The notes under the pieces are model-generated. The model searched no databases and was not told the DNA's origin. It saw nothing but the letters and a program-made list of their open reading frames with translations. From assembly GCF_000023465.1 (NCBI RefSeq), contig NC_014041.1, positions 4,641,501 through 4,705,500 on the forward strand: 64,000 nt of DNA. The letters run 5' to 3'. A program made the position numbers and the translations under genes. Shown piece after piece: positions 37,670 through 45,915 of this stretch. Origin of the DNA: Zunongwangia profunda SM-A87. GTDB taxonomy: Bacteria; Bacteroidota; Bacteroidia; Flavobacteriales; Flavobacteriaceae. Each line of letters begins with the position of its first letter. Position 1 is the stretch's first letter.

Positions 37670-38500
37670 ATGAAATCTCTAATATCAACATATCCCCTAC
37701 TTTATATTTTTATACTGCTGTTAATGTTTAGCACTTCTTCCTGCGAAGACGTTGTTGATGTGAATCTGGAACAAGGAGAGCCCAGACTGGTGGTAGATGC
37801 AGAAATTCTTTGGCTTTCGGGTGCTACTGGAGAAAATCAAACCATCTATCTTTCCAGACTAACCGATTATTACAATACTGAGGTCACTCGTGTTTCCGGA
37901 GCAACTGTAACCATTAAAAATGAAAATAATAAAATTTTCTATTTTACCGAAACCGAAACTCCAGGAAGCTACACCTGTACGAACTTTGATCCTGAAATAG
38001 GCGGCAATTATACCTTAAATGTTATTGTAGACGGAGAAGTGTATACAGCTACAGAAAGCTTAATCGCCTCTCCTGAAGTTACCCGAATCGAACAATATGA
38101 AGATGGCGGTTTTTTAGGAGAGGATAAGGAGGTTAGGTTTTATTATAATGATCCTGAAGAAGAAACCAATTTTTACCTGGCCGACTTTCAAAGCGATGTG
38201 CTTAATTTTCTGGAATATGATCTTTCCAGTGATGATTTTTTTAACGGCAATGAAATGTACCAAAATTTCTCTCATGAGGATCTGGAGCCCGGCAGTGAAA
38301 TAGATATTACTTTTCGTGCAATTTCAGAGCAGTTTCATGATTATATGGAACTTATCCTGGAAAGCGCGGTGGCCAATCCGTTTGGCACTCCACCTGCAAA
38401 CATTCGTGGTAATCTTGTAAACGAAACGAATCCTGAGAATTTTGCTTTTGGTTACTTCAGGTTATCACAGGGAATACGTTTTAGATATACCATACAATAG
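37670..38500 (+). CDS. DUF4249 lipoprotein, partner of the TonB receptor
   Basis: A 276-residue lipoprotein (lipobox MFSTSSC at about residue 25) with a DUF4249 pattern: PRLVVDAEILWLSG, QTIYLSRLTDYYN, then a beta-rich domain with VSGATVTIKNE. These proteins follow STN-type TonB receptors in Bacteroidota and are presumed surface partners of the barrel. It begins four bp after the receptor stop. No known catalytic residues. It ends the plus-strand operon, 34 bp from the convergent Lrp gene. Confidence 0.85.
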   Translation: MKSLISTYPLLYIFILLLMFSTSSCEDVVDVNLEQGEPRLVVDAEILWLSGATGENQTIYLSRLTDYYNTEVTRVSGATVTIKNENNKIFYFTETETPGSYTCTNFDPEIGGNYTLNVIVDGEVYTATESLIASPEVTRIEQYEDGGFLGEDKEVRFYYNDPEEETNFYLADFQSDVLNFLEYDLSSDDFFNGNEMYQNFSHEDLEPGSEIDITFRAISEQFHDYMELILESAVANPFGTPPANIRGNLVNETNPENFAFGYFRLSQGIRFRYTIQ

Positions 38501-38534
38501 TGATATCGATTAAACATCAAAGGTGTATATTTCA

Positions 38535-38999
38535 CTAAATAATTCCTATCCCGTACGTATTTTTAATTTCAGTCATTACAAAAGTACTGTGCGTACTGCC
38601 AATACTTTTTACTCCGCCAAGTTTATTAAATACAAAATCCTGGTAATGCTTCATATTTCTGGCATACACTTTCAGTAAAAAATCAAAATCTCCAGAAGTG
38701 TTATAACATTCCACAACCTCATCGATCTCCATAATATCGGCCACAAATTGATTGCCGATAGTCCTATCATGTTTTTTTAGCTTGATATTACAAAAAACAA
38801 TAAATCCCTGATGCAGCTTTTCTGCATCCAAAATGGCAATATACTTTTTTATATACCCATTTTTCTCCAGTCTTTTTAATCGTTCAAAAACCGGAGAAGC
38901 AGATAAGTTTACTTGCTTTGCCAACTCTTTTACGGTAAAATTGGAATTATTGTGAAGTATTTTTAAAAGTTTAAGATCAACCTCATCTAAGTTTTCCAT
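38535..38999 (-). CDS. Lrp/AsnC-family transcriptional regulator
   Basis: A 154-residue amino-acid-responsive regulator. The N-terminal winged HTH (LKILHNNSNFTVKELAKQV, then LSASPVFERLKRLEKNGYI) is followed by a RAM/AsnC ligand domain with the KVYARNMKHYQDFV segment. It is divergent from a MetE-like methyltransferase gene, and a perfect dyad lies in the 159-bp region between them, so methionine or a related amino acid may be the signal; that is inference. Confidence 0.93.
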   Translation of the reverse strand: MENLDEVDLKLLKILHNNSNFTVKELAKQVNLSASPVFERLKRLEKNGYIKKYIAILDAEKLHQGFIVFCNIKLKKHDRTIGNQFVADIMEIDEVVECYNTSGDFDFLLKVYARNMKHYQDFVFNKLGGVKSIGSTHSTFVMTEIKNTYGIGII

Positions 39000-39089
39000 A
39001 GGATAATATTCTGTTTAAGATTGCAAATTAGCCAATTAAAAATACAATATTCCTAAAAACCACGCTTAAGAAGTTATTAAAACTGAATT

Positions 39090-39131
39090 TAAACTAAAGT
39101 TTAGATAAAAAAACCTCAATATATAACTTTG
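39090..39131 (+). promoter_or_regulatory. promoter with overlapping dyad for the MetE-like gene
   Basis: TAACTTTG at 39124-39131 matches the Bacteroidota TAnnTTTG -7 box exactly, 27 bp before the ATG. A TTTA at 39100-39103 sits 20 bases upstream, the right distance for the -33 TTTG box. It overlaps a perfect dyad TAAACT-AA-AGTTTA (39090-39103), a good candidate site for the divergent Lrp-type regulator. Confidence 0.45.
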
Positions 39132-39158
39132 ACCAATATAAAAACCTAAAAAATCATT

Positions 39159-40280
39159 ATGTGTATTCACTCAACTATCCAAAACAAAACTGATATCGTA
39201 GGTAGTTTTTTACGTCCCGACCGCTTAAAGAAAGCCAGGGAACAATTCGCTAAAAAAGAGATTACGGCAGAGGAGCTAAAAAAGGTCGAAGACGAAGAAA
39301 TTATCAACCTAGTCGAAAATCAAAAAAAAGCAGGACTTACAGCTTTATCTGATGGAGAATTTAGGCAAAGTTACGGGCATCTCGATTTCTTCTGGGGATT
39401 TGACGGTATTGAGCATTTTTTAAAAGATCAGGGCTACTTATTTCAGGGAGAAGAAACCAGAAAAGACTCTGCAAGATTATCGGGAAAATTAAAATTTAAT
39501 CCTGATCATCCTGTATTTGAAAGTTTTTCATTCCTAAAAAAGCACTGTGGTAAAGATCATATCGCCAGGCAAAGCATTCCCGCCCCTGCACAGTTATATG
39601 CAGAACTGGTTAGAGGTGATAATGAAGATTATGTAAACAAATTTTATCCAGAAAGGCAAGCATTATTTCAAGATATCGCAGCAGCTTATCATCAAACTAT
39701 TTTAAAATTATATGATTTGGGATGTCGCGATCTAAAGATTGATGACTGTACCTGGGCTATGCTATGTGATGCCAATTTCTGGAAAACTATGGCCGGTGAA
39801 GGTTATAACCGTGATGAGCTTAAAGAAACTTATCTCAAGTTAAACAATCTGGCCCTGGAGAATTTACCAGAAGATCTTCGATTATCAACCCATGTTTGCA
39901 GAGGAAATTATCATTCTACCTGGGCGGCTTCAGGTGGATACGAGCCGATAGCTGATACGCTTTTTGCAAAAGAAAACGTAGAAAACTTTTACCTGGAATT
40001 TGACGATGAACGTTCTGGAGATTTTAAGCCTTTAAGATTTGTCCCGAAGGATAAAAAAGTTGTTTTAGGATTACTTACCAGTAAAAATGCAACTTTAGAG
40101 AATAAGGAAGTAATTATAAATCGAATAAAAGAAGCGGCAGAATATGTAGATTTAGAGCGTTTAAGTTTGAGTCCGCAATGCGGTTTTGCTTCCACTGAAG
40201 AAGGAAATATCCTAACAGAGGAAGATCAATGGAAAAAAATAAAATTAATTAAAGAAATCTCTCAGGAAGTCTGGGCATAA
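39159..40280 (+). CDS. cobalamin-independent methionine synthase-like methyltransferase (MetE C-terminal type)
   Basis: A 373-residue single-barrel protein like Bacillus YxjG/YxjH, equivalent to the catalytic C-terminal half of MetE, that likely methylates homocysteine or a related thiol. The zinc ligands are visible: His-x-Cys in STHVCRGNYHS near residue 245, a Glu in FYLEFDDERSG near 285 and Cys in SPQCGFAST near 345. The N-terminal half of full MetE is absent, so the folate donor may differ (a short folate or a recycling substrate). Divergent from the Lrp-type gene and followed by a terminator. Confidence 0.88.
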   Translation: MCIHSTIQNKTDIVGSFLRPDRLKKAREQFAKKEITAEELKKVEDEEIINLVENQKKAGLTALSDGEFRQSYGHLDFFWGFDGIEHFLKDQGYLFQGEETRKDSARLSGKLKFNPDHPVFESFSFLKKHCGKDHIARQSIPAPAQLYAELVRGDNEDYVNKFYPERQALFQDIAAAYHQTILKLYDLGCRDLKIDDCTWAMLCDANFWKTMAGEGYNRDELKETYLKLNNLALENLPEDLRLSTHVCRGNYHSTWAASGGYEPIADTLFAKENVENFYLEFDDERSGDFKPLRFVPKDKKVVLGLLTSKNATLENKEVIINRIKEAAEYVDLERLSLSPQCGFASTEEGNILTEEDQWKKIKLIKEISQEVWA

Positions 40281-40303
40281 GCCTTCAGAAACGGCTCAAA
40301 ATT

Positions 40304-40340
40304 AAAGCTTCGTTTGTACTTACAGCGAGGCTTTTTTATT
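40304..40340 (+). terminator. intrinsic terminator after the MetE-like gene
   Basis: AAAGCTTCG pairs with CGAGGCTTT (one G-T pair) around a 13-base loop, followed by a T run to 40337. It lies 24 bp after the stop. Confidence 0.7.
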
Positions 40341-40446
40341 CAGAGAATATACCCTAAAACAAAAAAGATCACCACTAACCTAAATGTTAGTGTTAGTTTT
40401 TGATAGCATTAGAGACCATTATACTACAAGAATAAATAAAAAAATA

Positions 40447-41094
40447 ATGAGCTTAATTGACGATTTAAAATGGCGTTATGCCACTAAAAAAATGAACGGG
40501 ACGAAAGTACCCCAGGAAAAAATAGACTACATTTTAGAAGCTACTCGATTATCACCTTCTTCATCAGGTTTGCAACCTTATAAAGTGTTGGTAATTTCAG
40601 ATAAAGCCTTATTAGAAAAAATAAAAGACATCGCCTGGAATCAAAATCAGGTTATTGACTGTTCTCATCTTCTTGTTTTTGTTGCATGGGACAAATATAC
40701 CAACGAGCGTGTTTCTGAAGTTTTTAACTACACCATGGATCAGCGTGGGCTACCGCACAGCAATATGGACGATTACAAAGCTAACATTCTTAGCATTTAT
40801 GAACCTCTAGGCCAGGAATGGCATGCACATCATGCTTCTAAGCAAAGTTATATTGCTTTTGCCATGGCCATTGCCGCAGCAGCCGAACAAAAAGTAGATA
40901 CCACACCTATGGAAGGTTTCCTTAATGAGAAGCTGGATGAACTCTTACAACTAGAAGGCACAGGATATAAAAGTACCTTGCTATTACCATTAGGTTATCG
41001 TGAAGATGAAAATGACTGGTTAGTAAACATGAAAAAAGTAAGAACTCCTAAAGAGGATTTTATTACTGAAGTTAGCTTAGAAGACCTGAAATAA
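40447..41094 (+). CDS. NAD(P)H-dependent nitroreductase-family oxidoreductase
   Basis: FMN flavoenzyme, 215 residues, of the NfsB/nitroreductase fold that reduces nitro compounds or quinones. Visible are the N-terminal FMN-binding run RYATKKMNGTKVP, then LEATRLSPSSSGLQPYK and a late GTGYKSTLLLPLGYR segment. I chose the ATG at 40447, where family similarity starts (MSLIDDLKWRYATK); a frame back to 40384 adds 21 residues without similarity. It is flanked by terminators on both sides, so it is a single-gene unit. Confidence 0.9.
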   Translation: MSLIDDLKWRYATKKMNGTKVPQEKIDYILEATRLSPSSSGLQPYKVLVISDKALLEKIKDIAWNQNQVIDCSHLLVFVAWDKYTNERVSEVFNYTMDQRGLPHSNMDDYKANILSIYEPLGQEWHAHHASKQSYIAFAMAIAAAAEQKVDTTPMEGFLNEKLDELLQLEGTGYKSTLLLPLGYREDENDWLVNMKKVRTPKEDFITEVSLEDLK

Positions 41095-41124
41095 AAGATT
41101 GCTAAAATCCCCAATATTAAATTT

Positions 41125-41156
41125 AAGATCCTGTCAAAAATTGGCGGGATCTTTTG
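41125..41156 (+). terminator. intrinsic terminator after the nitroreductase
   Basis: AAGATCCTGTC pairs with GGCGGGATCTT along 11 bp (two G-T pairs) around a seven-base loop, followed by TTTTGG. It lies 30 bp after the stop. Confidence 0.75.
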
Positions 41157-41290
41157 GTTTAAATCATTTTTTTAATAAAATTATTAAAAATTCAACTTAT
41201 CTATATTGATGTAGCCACTTAATTTAAAAATTAGTTTTTTTGCATGTTTACCAAAATAAAGTATAAGCTAAAGAGCTATTATTAAAATAA

Positions 41291-41308
41291 TTTATGTTAA
41301 AACATAAA
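41291..41308. promoter_or_regulatory. 18-bp perfect dyad upstream of the Cys-rich peptide
   Basis: TTTATGTTAAAACATAAA: two eight-base arms around AA. It is followed within a few bases by TATAATATTTG (about 41311-41321), which differs from the TAnnTTTG box by one extra spacer base. Together they look like a regulated promoter for the peptide stretch that starts near 41345. The preceding 41157-41290 is A+T-rich with no feature seen. Confidence 0.35.
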
Positions 41309-41344
41309 AATTTATAATATTTGCCAAAAATTAACATTATTTAG

Positions 41345-41494
41345 ACTACTATACCTAAGGATGATTGCGATGATGAATGTAAATCAGATGCTGATTGTAC
41401 TAGCGAAGCTGATAAATGTAAGCCTCAAGACACAAGTAAGACATGTCCTGATAAAGGTACAATTAACATGTGTATGGGTATAATTTTTAATTAG
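41345..41494 (+). pseudogene. Cys-rich peptide coding stretch without start or leader (candidate peptide-natural-product core)
   Basis: An open frame of 49 codons reading TTIPKDDCDDECKSDADC and on to MCMGIIFN, then TAG. Six Cys are spaced C-x3-C-x5-C-x6-C-x8-C-x8-C among many Asp, Lys and Thr, like core peptides secreted by C39-type exporters in Flavobacteria. There is no ATG, GTG or TTG before the Cys region, and an in-frame TAG (41342-41344) lies just before the first codon, so the leader with its double-Gly site is missing. A 16-bp terminator follows six bases after the stop, as is common for precursor genes. I do not recognise the peptide; the reading rests on composition, terminator and neighbours. 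A 40-codon ATG frame at 41361-41483 is an overlapping alternative that looks non-coding. Confidence 0.5.
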
Positions 41495-41499
41495 AATTG

Positions 41500-41544
41500 G
41501 CAATCAAGTTACCAATACTTGGTAACTTGATTGCTTTTTATTTT
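41500..41544 (+). terminator. strong intrinsic terminator after the peptide stretch
   Basis: GCAATCAAGTTACCAA pairs perfectly over 16 bp with TTGGTAACTTGATTGC across a three-base loop (TAC), followed by TTTTTATTTT. It is the strongest hairpin in the window and separates the peptide from the thioredoxin gene. Confidence 0.9.
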
Positions 41545-41567
41545 AAGTATATTTTTAACAATTAATT

Positions 41568-42931
41568 ATGCGAAAATTAATTCCTTTCATTTCAACATTA
41601 CTACTAATTATTAATTTTGGCTGTAATATTCCAAAGCATAATCCAATGGATCACCCAGTAGTAGAACTATCATTGGTTCCGCAAACGACCCAAGATAAAT
41701 TTTCTTTCCCAAAAAAATATTCCACATATCCAGTCTTTTCAACAGCTGAAATTTCAAAAAAATATTATCTCAATAAGCTTAAAAGTTTTAAGGGAATTCC
41801 AAAATTAGATACATTTTTATTGCAAACAGAGAGTTTTAAAACCGGTAAATTTTTTTTAGAAATTTCTTATTTTAGTGAAAAAAAAAAGAATTAAGTTTTT
41901 ATAGAGACTCCTTAGAAATTTTTGATAATGAAAATTTGAATATTATTTCAGGTTTTAAAGGAAATGAACAAATAATTATCGCAGATTTAAATAACAATAA
42001 AGATTTTAGCGATGATCATATCTTCGAATTTTCTAAAGAGGAAAAAAAATTGATAAAAAATAAAGACTCGGTAGTTGAATATAAATATAATTCAAAAGGT
42101 TCAATATCAAATCAGGTATTTAAAAGGGATATTAAAATATATCCGGATCCAAATAGTTTTTATGCTCAATTTCTTAAAGATTCTTTAAACAAATCGTTAG
42201 CTACTTCGTTTGAGCTTATGGATTTAAGGAAAGGCCAATTAAAAATTGATACCTCAATTTATGATGTTGCTATGCAAGGATATGTTAAAAATAGGGTGTC
42301 AATTTCTGTGAAACCCATAAGCGTATTATTTTCAGATCAAGATACTGGTTTTAATGAAAATTTTTATTATTCAGTAGGGGATACGTTATTATTAGCAAAT
42401 GATTTTTACAAAATCGATTCTGTCAGTAATAATCTTTCAAAATTACATTTTAGTTTAATAAAAAATATTGATGAGTATCGGGGTAAAAGATTAGGAGTAA
42501 AAATCAAAAATTACAATCTTACATCTTTAACAAATCATACTACTACCATTAAAGAATTTTCAGCTAATAAAAATTTCATCTTACTAGACTTCTGGGGCAC
42601 TTGGTGTGTGCCATGTTTAAAATCATTACCTAATCTAAAAAAACTTCATCAGGATAATGAGGACGTTGCAGTCATTAGTATTGCATTGGATGAATCTATA
42701 GATGTTGTTAAGGATTTTTCCATAAAAAATAACATGGATTGGAATCATGCTTACGTTGACAGCAACAATAGGAAAGGTATAATAACGGATTTGAGGATAA
42801 AAGAATACCCAACATTTATTTTACTTGATAACAATCTCAAAATTCTGTACAGAGGTTCAAGTGAAGTTGCGTTAAAGAATATAGAAAAAATGTTGATAAG
42901 TAATAGTAGTTCTAAGACCTTAAATCATTAA
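41568..42931 (+). pseudogene. TlpA-like thioredoxin lipoprotein, frame broken at an A10 run
   Basis: Membrane-anchored thiol-disulfide protein. The first part (41568-41894) starts with lipoprotein signal MRKLIPFISTLLLIINFGC and ends at TAA after GAA-AAA-AAA-AAG-AAT. The continuation lies one frame back: GAA-TTA-AGT after the A run gives ELSFYRDSLEIFDNEN and joins the frame ending at 42931. Joined length is about 454 residues: an unknown N-terminal domain and a C-terminal thioredoxin fold with the redox motif DFWGTWCVPCLKSLP. The break is at an in-phase A-AAA-AAG heptamer, so loss of one A, assembly error or -1 recoding are all possible. Thioredoxins of this kind accompany Cys-rich peptide exporters. 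Confidence 0.75.
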
Positions 42932-42963
42932 ATGAATATATTCCTTAATCAGAAAATTTCATA

Positions 42964-43376
42964 TTGAAAAAATCATTCCCGTTTTACAAACAACCAGATA
43001 GTAAAGATTGTGGCCCTACCTGTTTACGAATAATTGCTAAATATTATGGTAAACTTATCACATTACAGGAGATTCGTTAGAAACCACACGAGTAGGTAGT
43101 AACCTACTTAAACTAAGTGATGCAGCTGAAAGCATAGGATTTAAATCCTTAGGGGTAAAATTTGATTTTGATAAACTGAAGGAAGCACCGCTCCCTCTTA
43201 TAGCCCATTGGAACAAAAATCATTTTGTGGTAGTCTATAAAATAAAAAAGGATAAAATCTATATTTCTGATCCTTCTTATGGCTTAATCACCTGTAACAA
43301 AGAAGAATTTATATCTTGTTGGATTGGTAACAATGCTACAGAACATACTAAAGAAGGAATCGCCCCCAGAATCTAA
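42964..43376 (+). pseudogene. truncated C39 peptidase domain of a peptide-exporting ABC transporter
   Basis: Starting with TTG at 42964, the frame reads FPFYKQPDSKDCGPTCLRII, the catalytic-Cys start of a C39 double-Gly leader peptidase, then hits TAG at 43078. It goes on in another frame from 43077: ETTRVGSNLLKLSDAAE, then the catalytic His in HWNKNHFVVVYK and Asp in ISDPSYG, ending at TAA (43374-43376) after EGIAPRI. A few bases are lost at the frame change, and the whole membrane and ATPase part (normally about 550 more residues) is gone. It would have cut and exported the Cys-rich peptide. All catalytic residues remain, but the gene is clearly dead. Confidence 0.85.
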
Positions 43377-43444
43377 CGTTCAAAATAAAAAAATATGAGC
43401 TTTATACCATGCTCTAATTCAGTCCATAAAGGACAGTTGTATTT

Positions 43445-43780
43445 CTAAAGCTTAAAAATTCGTTTCATAGGGATCCATTTTTCGCCCTCATGAGCAAACG
43501 GGATGGCCTGTTGATAATTCCACATTAAATTTTCCCATTCCTGCACTTTTGGGTTATCAAGATCCATTTGTTTTTTAACCTCAGGATCAAAATCGGCTGA
43601 AGTTTCGGTAATCATAAAAAGGCGGTTTCCACATCGGTAAATTTCCATATCGGCAATGCCTGCCTCAAGAATACTTTTTTCTATTTCTGGCCAAATCTTT
43701 TGATGATAAGTTTCATACTCTTCAATAAGCCCGGCATCATTAATAAGATCACAGGCATAACAAAGTCTATTTAATTTCAT
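43445..43780 (-). CDS. L-rhamnose/L-fucose mutarotase-type protein (RhaM/DUF718 family)
   Basis: A 111-residue cytosolic dimeric ferredoxin-like enzyme that interconverts anomers of 6-deoxy sugars. The family His lies in YETYHQKIWPE, with Tyr and Trp residues (NLMWNYQQ) near the sugar pocket. Characterized members act on L-rhamnose; here the neighbours are all for L-fucose, so L-fucose is the likely substrate. Its ATG overlaps the FucP stop by four bases. It is the last gene of the minus-strand fucose operon. Confidence 0.85.
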   Translation of the reverse strand: MKLNRLCYACDLINDAGLIEEYETYHQKIWPEIEKSILEAGIADMEIYRCGNRLFMITETSADFDPEVKKQMDLDNPKVQEWENLMWNYQQAIPFAHEGEKWIPMKRIFKL

Positions 43781-45111
43781 AAGGTAGTTTCTAAATTATA
43801 TTTTTTGTAAACATCCCTGCCATAAATACCGATAATTATAAAACAAACCAGCGGCAGAATAAACGAAAAATTGACTTCGGGGACACCTAAAATCTGAACG
43901 TCGGTATAGCCTGCGCCCCCCAGATCTAGAATTAATCCCTGCAGGGTAGGCATTAACGCACCTCCCACAATAGCCATCACCAAAAAAGCAGCACCAAATT
44001 TAGCATCTTCTCCCTGCCCCTCAAGTGCTATCCCGTAGATTGTGGGAAACATAATCGACATAAAGAAAGAAATAGAAACTAATGCGATTAAACCTATCAT
44101 TCCCGGTACCAAAATCGTAATCAAGGTTGCGATAGAAGCACCCAGCGCAAAAAACAACAATAATTTACCGGAATCTATATACTTTAGTAAACCGGTTCCT
44201 ACCCATCTACCAATAAGAAAAACCACAAGAGCGGCTATCCCATAATTGACCGCTTTGGTATTATCAATACCAAATGATTCTGCATACTGGTATAAATAGG
44301 TCCAGCACATAATCTGTGCTCCTACATAAAACGCCTGTGCGATAACTCCTCCAGTAAATTTACGTGACTTAAAAAGACGTTTAATTGCCCCCCATATCTT
44401 TACCTTGGTTTCCTGATGTGCATTTTGCGGCATATTCACAAGACTGATTACCAATAAAAAGCCTATTACCACAATCCCTAATAAAACATAAGGATCACGT
44501 ATCACGGCCAGATCAGCTGTACGAACAACAGCCTTAGCTTCTTCCCCCAGCGTAGAATAAACCGTAGTCCCATCAGGTAACAGGTCATCTGATTGCAGGG
44601 AAGCTAGAATAAACTTCTGGGCAACAATCAGGCCCAACAGCGCGCCCATAGGATTAAAAGCCTGAGCAAGATTAAGACGTTGGGTCGCGGTTTTTTCGGC
44701 TCCCATAGACAGGATATATGGATTTGCCGTGGTTTCTAAAAAAGCCAGGCCAAAGGTTAAAATGTAAAGCGCAGCCAGAAAGAAACCAAACTCCTCATAG
44801 GCTGCGGCAGGATAAAAAAGTAATGCTCCTATAGCGTAAAGGCCAAGGCCAAGCAAAACTCCTTTTTTATAAGAAAAGCGGTTTACAAAAATTGCCGCCG
44901 GTAGTGCCATGGTAAAATAGCCACCGTAAAATGCAAGCTGTACGAGCGAAGCCTGAAAATTATCAAGCTCCAGTACTTTTTTAAAAGCAGAAACCATGGG
45001 GTTTGTGATATCGTTTGCGAAACCCCACAATGCAAATAAAGAAGTGATTAAGATGAATGGCAGTAGTACCGATTTGGCTACCACGGGCACTTTAGATTCT
45101 TTTTTTTCCAT
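43777..45111 (-). CDS. fucP: L-fucose:proton symporter, FucP-type MFS transporter
   Basis: Inner-membrane sugar uptake protein, 444 residues with 12 predicted helices. The N-terminal segment FILITSLFALWGFANDITNP is diagnostic of the FucP/GluP group, including the Asn-Asp pair near residue 30 used in proton coupling and substrate binding. Later signatures include FLETTANPYIL and AFNPMGALLG. It lies three to four bp from both neighbours in the operon. Glucose/galactose transport is a possible alternative for the group, but the context favours L-fucose. Confidence 0.92.
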   Translation of the reverse strand: MEKKESKVPVVAKSVLLPFILITSLFALWGFANDITNPMVSAFKKVLELDNFQASLVQLAFYGGYFTMALPAAIFVNRFSYKKGVLLGLGLYAIGALLFYPAAAYEEFGFFLAALYILTFGLAFLETTANPYILSMGAEKTATQRLNLAQAFNPMGALLGLIVAQKFILASLQSDDLLPDGTTVYSTLGEEAKAVVRTADLAVIRDPYVLLGIVVIGFLLVISLVNMPQNAHQETKVKIWGAIKRLFKSRKFTGGVIAQAFYVGAQIMCWTYLYQYAESFGIDNTKAVNYGIAALVVFLIGRWVGTGLLKYIDSGKLLLFFALGASIATLITILVPGMIGLIALVSISFFMSIMFPTIYGIALEGQGEDAKFGAAFLVMAIVGGALMPTLQGLILDLGGAGYTDVQILGVPEVNFSFILPLVCFIIIGIYGRDVYKKYNLETTL

Positions 45112-45114
45112 AAA

Positions 45115-45912
45115 CTAGTTTTTAGCCGGAAGCAGTGCGCGATCCAGATGTACATACCCTCCATCAACAAAAATAAACTGACCGGTAGTATGTGAAGATT
45201 TTTCAGAAATGGTAAACAAAACCGTATCTGCAATTTCCTGAGTAGTGGTCATCCTGTTTTCAAAGGGAATGGTTTTCTTTATAGCTTTAAGTTTTTCGGC
45301 ACCATCATCTAAGGTTTCAATCCAGTTTTCGTAAGCCGGTGTATAACTTTCAGCAATAATAAGCGCATTGCTACGGATGCCGTATTTAATTAAATCTACA
45401 GCCCATTCACGCGTTAATCCAAGCACCCCCCCTTTAGCTGCAGCATATCCTGAAGTTCCTCCCTGCCCGGTTATCGCTACTTTGGATCCCACGTTTAGAA
45501 TATTACCCCTGCTTTTTTTCAATAAAGGCAAAGCATATTTAACAGTAGCGTAAAAGCTTACGAGATTCAGCTTAAGTGAATACATAAAATCTTCTACTGA
45601 GTCTTCGAGCGAAACGCCATCGTTCACTCCCACATTATTAATAATAGCATCAATGCGCCCGTAGTGCGCCGAAAGTTTTTCAATCGAAGTTTTAATTTGA
45701 TCTGCATCAGACAAGTCGGTTTGGTAAAATTTACTATCTAATCCTTGTTCGCGCAGCTGACTTTCATATTCAAAACCGCGGGCATTTCGATCTAACAAAA
45801 CCGGGATTGCTCCTTCTGACGCTAAAGCGAAAATAATATTATGACCTATGCTTCCTGGCATTCCGGCCGAACCGGTCACTACAATGATTTTATCTTTTAA
45901 ATTTAAATTCAT
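45115..45912 (-). CDS. SDR-family L-fucose dehydrogenase (predicted)
   Basis: A 265-residue short-chain dehydrogenase expected to oxidize L-fucose to L-fucono-1,5-lactone with NAD(P)+. The cofactor motif is TGSAGMPGSIG near residue 13 (unusually long glycine loop), NNVGV near 90, and the catalytic Ser and Tyr-x3-Lys lie in NVGSKVAITGQGGTSGYAAAK near 140-160. It sits between the transporter and the lactonase, which supports the first oxidation step. A second candidate for this step, a zinc dehydrogenase, is two genes upstream. Confidence 0.82.
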   Translation of the reverse strand: MNLNLKDKIIVVTGSAGMPGSIGHNIIFALASEGAIPVLLDRNARGFEYESQLREQGLDSKFYQTDLSDADQIKTSIEKLSAHYGRIDAIINNVGVNDGVSLEDSVEDFMYSLKLNLVSFYATVKYALPLLKKSRGNILNVGSKVAITGQGGTSGYAAAKGGVLGLTREWAVDLIKYGIRSNALIIAESYTPAYENWIETLDDGAEKLKAIKKTIPFENRMTTTQEIADTVLFTISEKSSHTTGQFIFVDGGYVHLDRALLPAKN

Positions 45913-45915
45913 AAC

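Noticed and set aside
41361..41483. 40-codon ATG frame overlapping the Cys-rich peptide
   Set aside because: It has several internal Met and a mixed hydrophobic content with no family features; the overlapping frame has six ordered Cys and ends just before the terminator. Kept only as an alternative.
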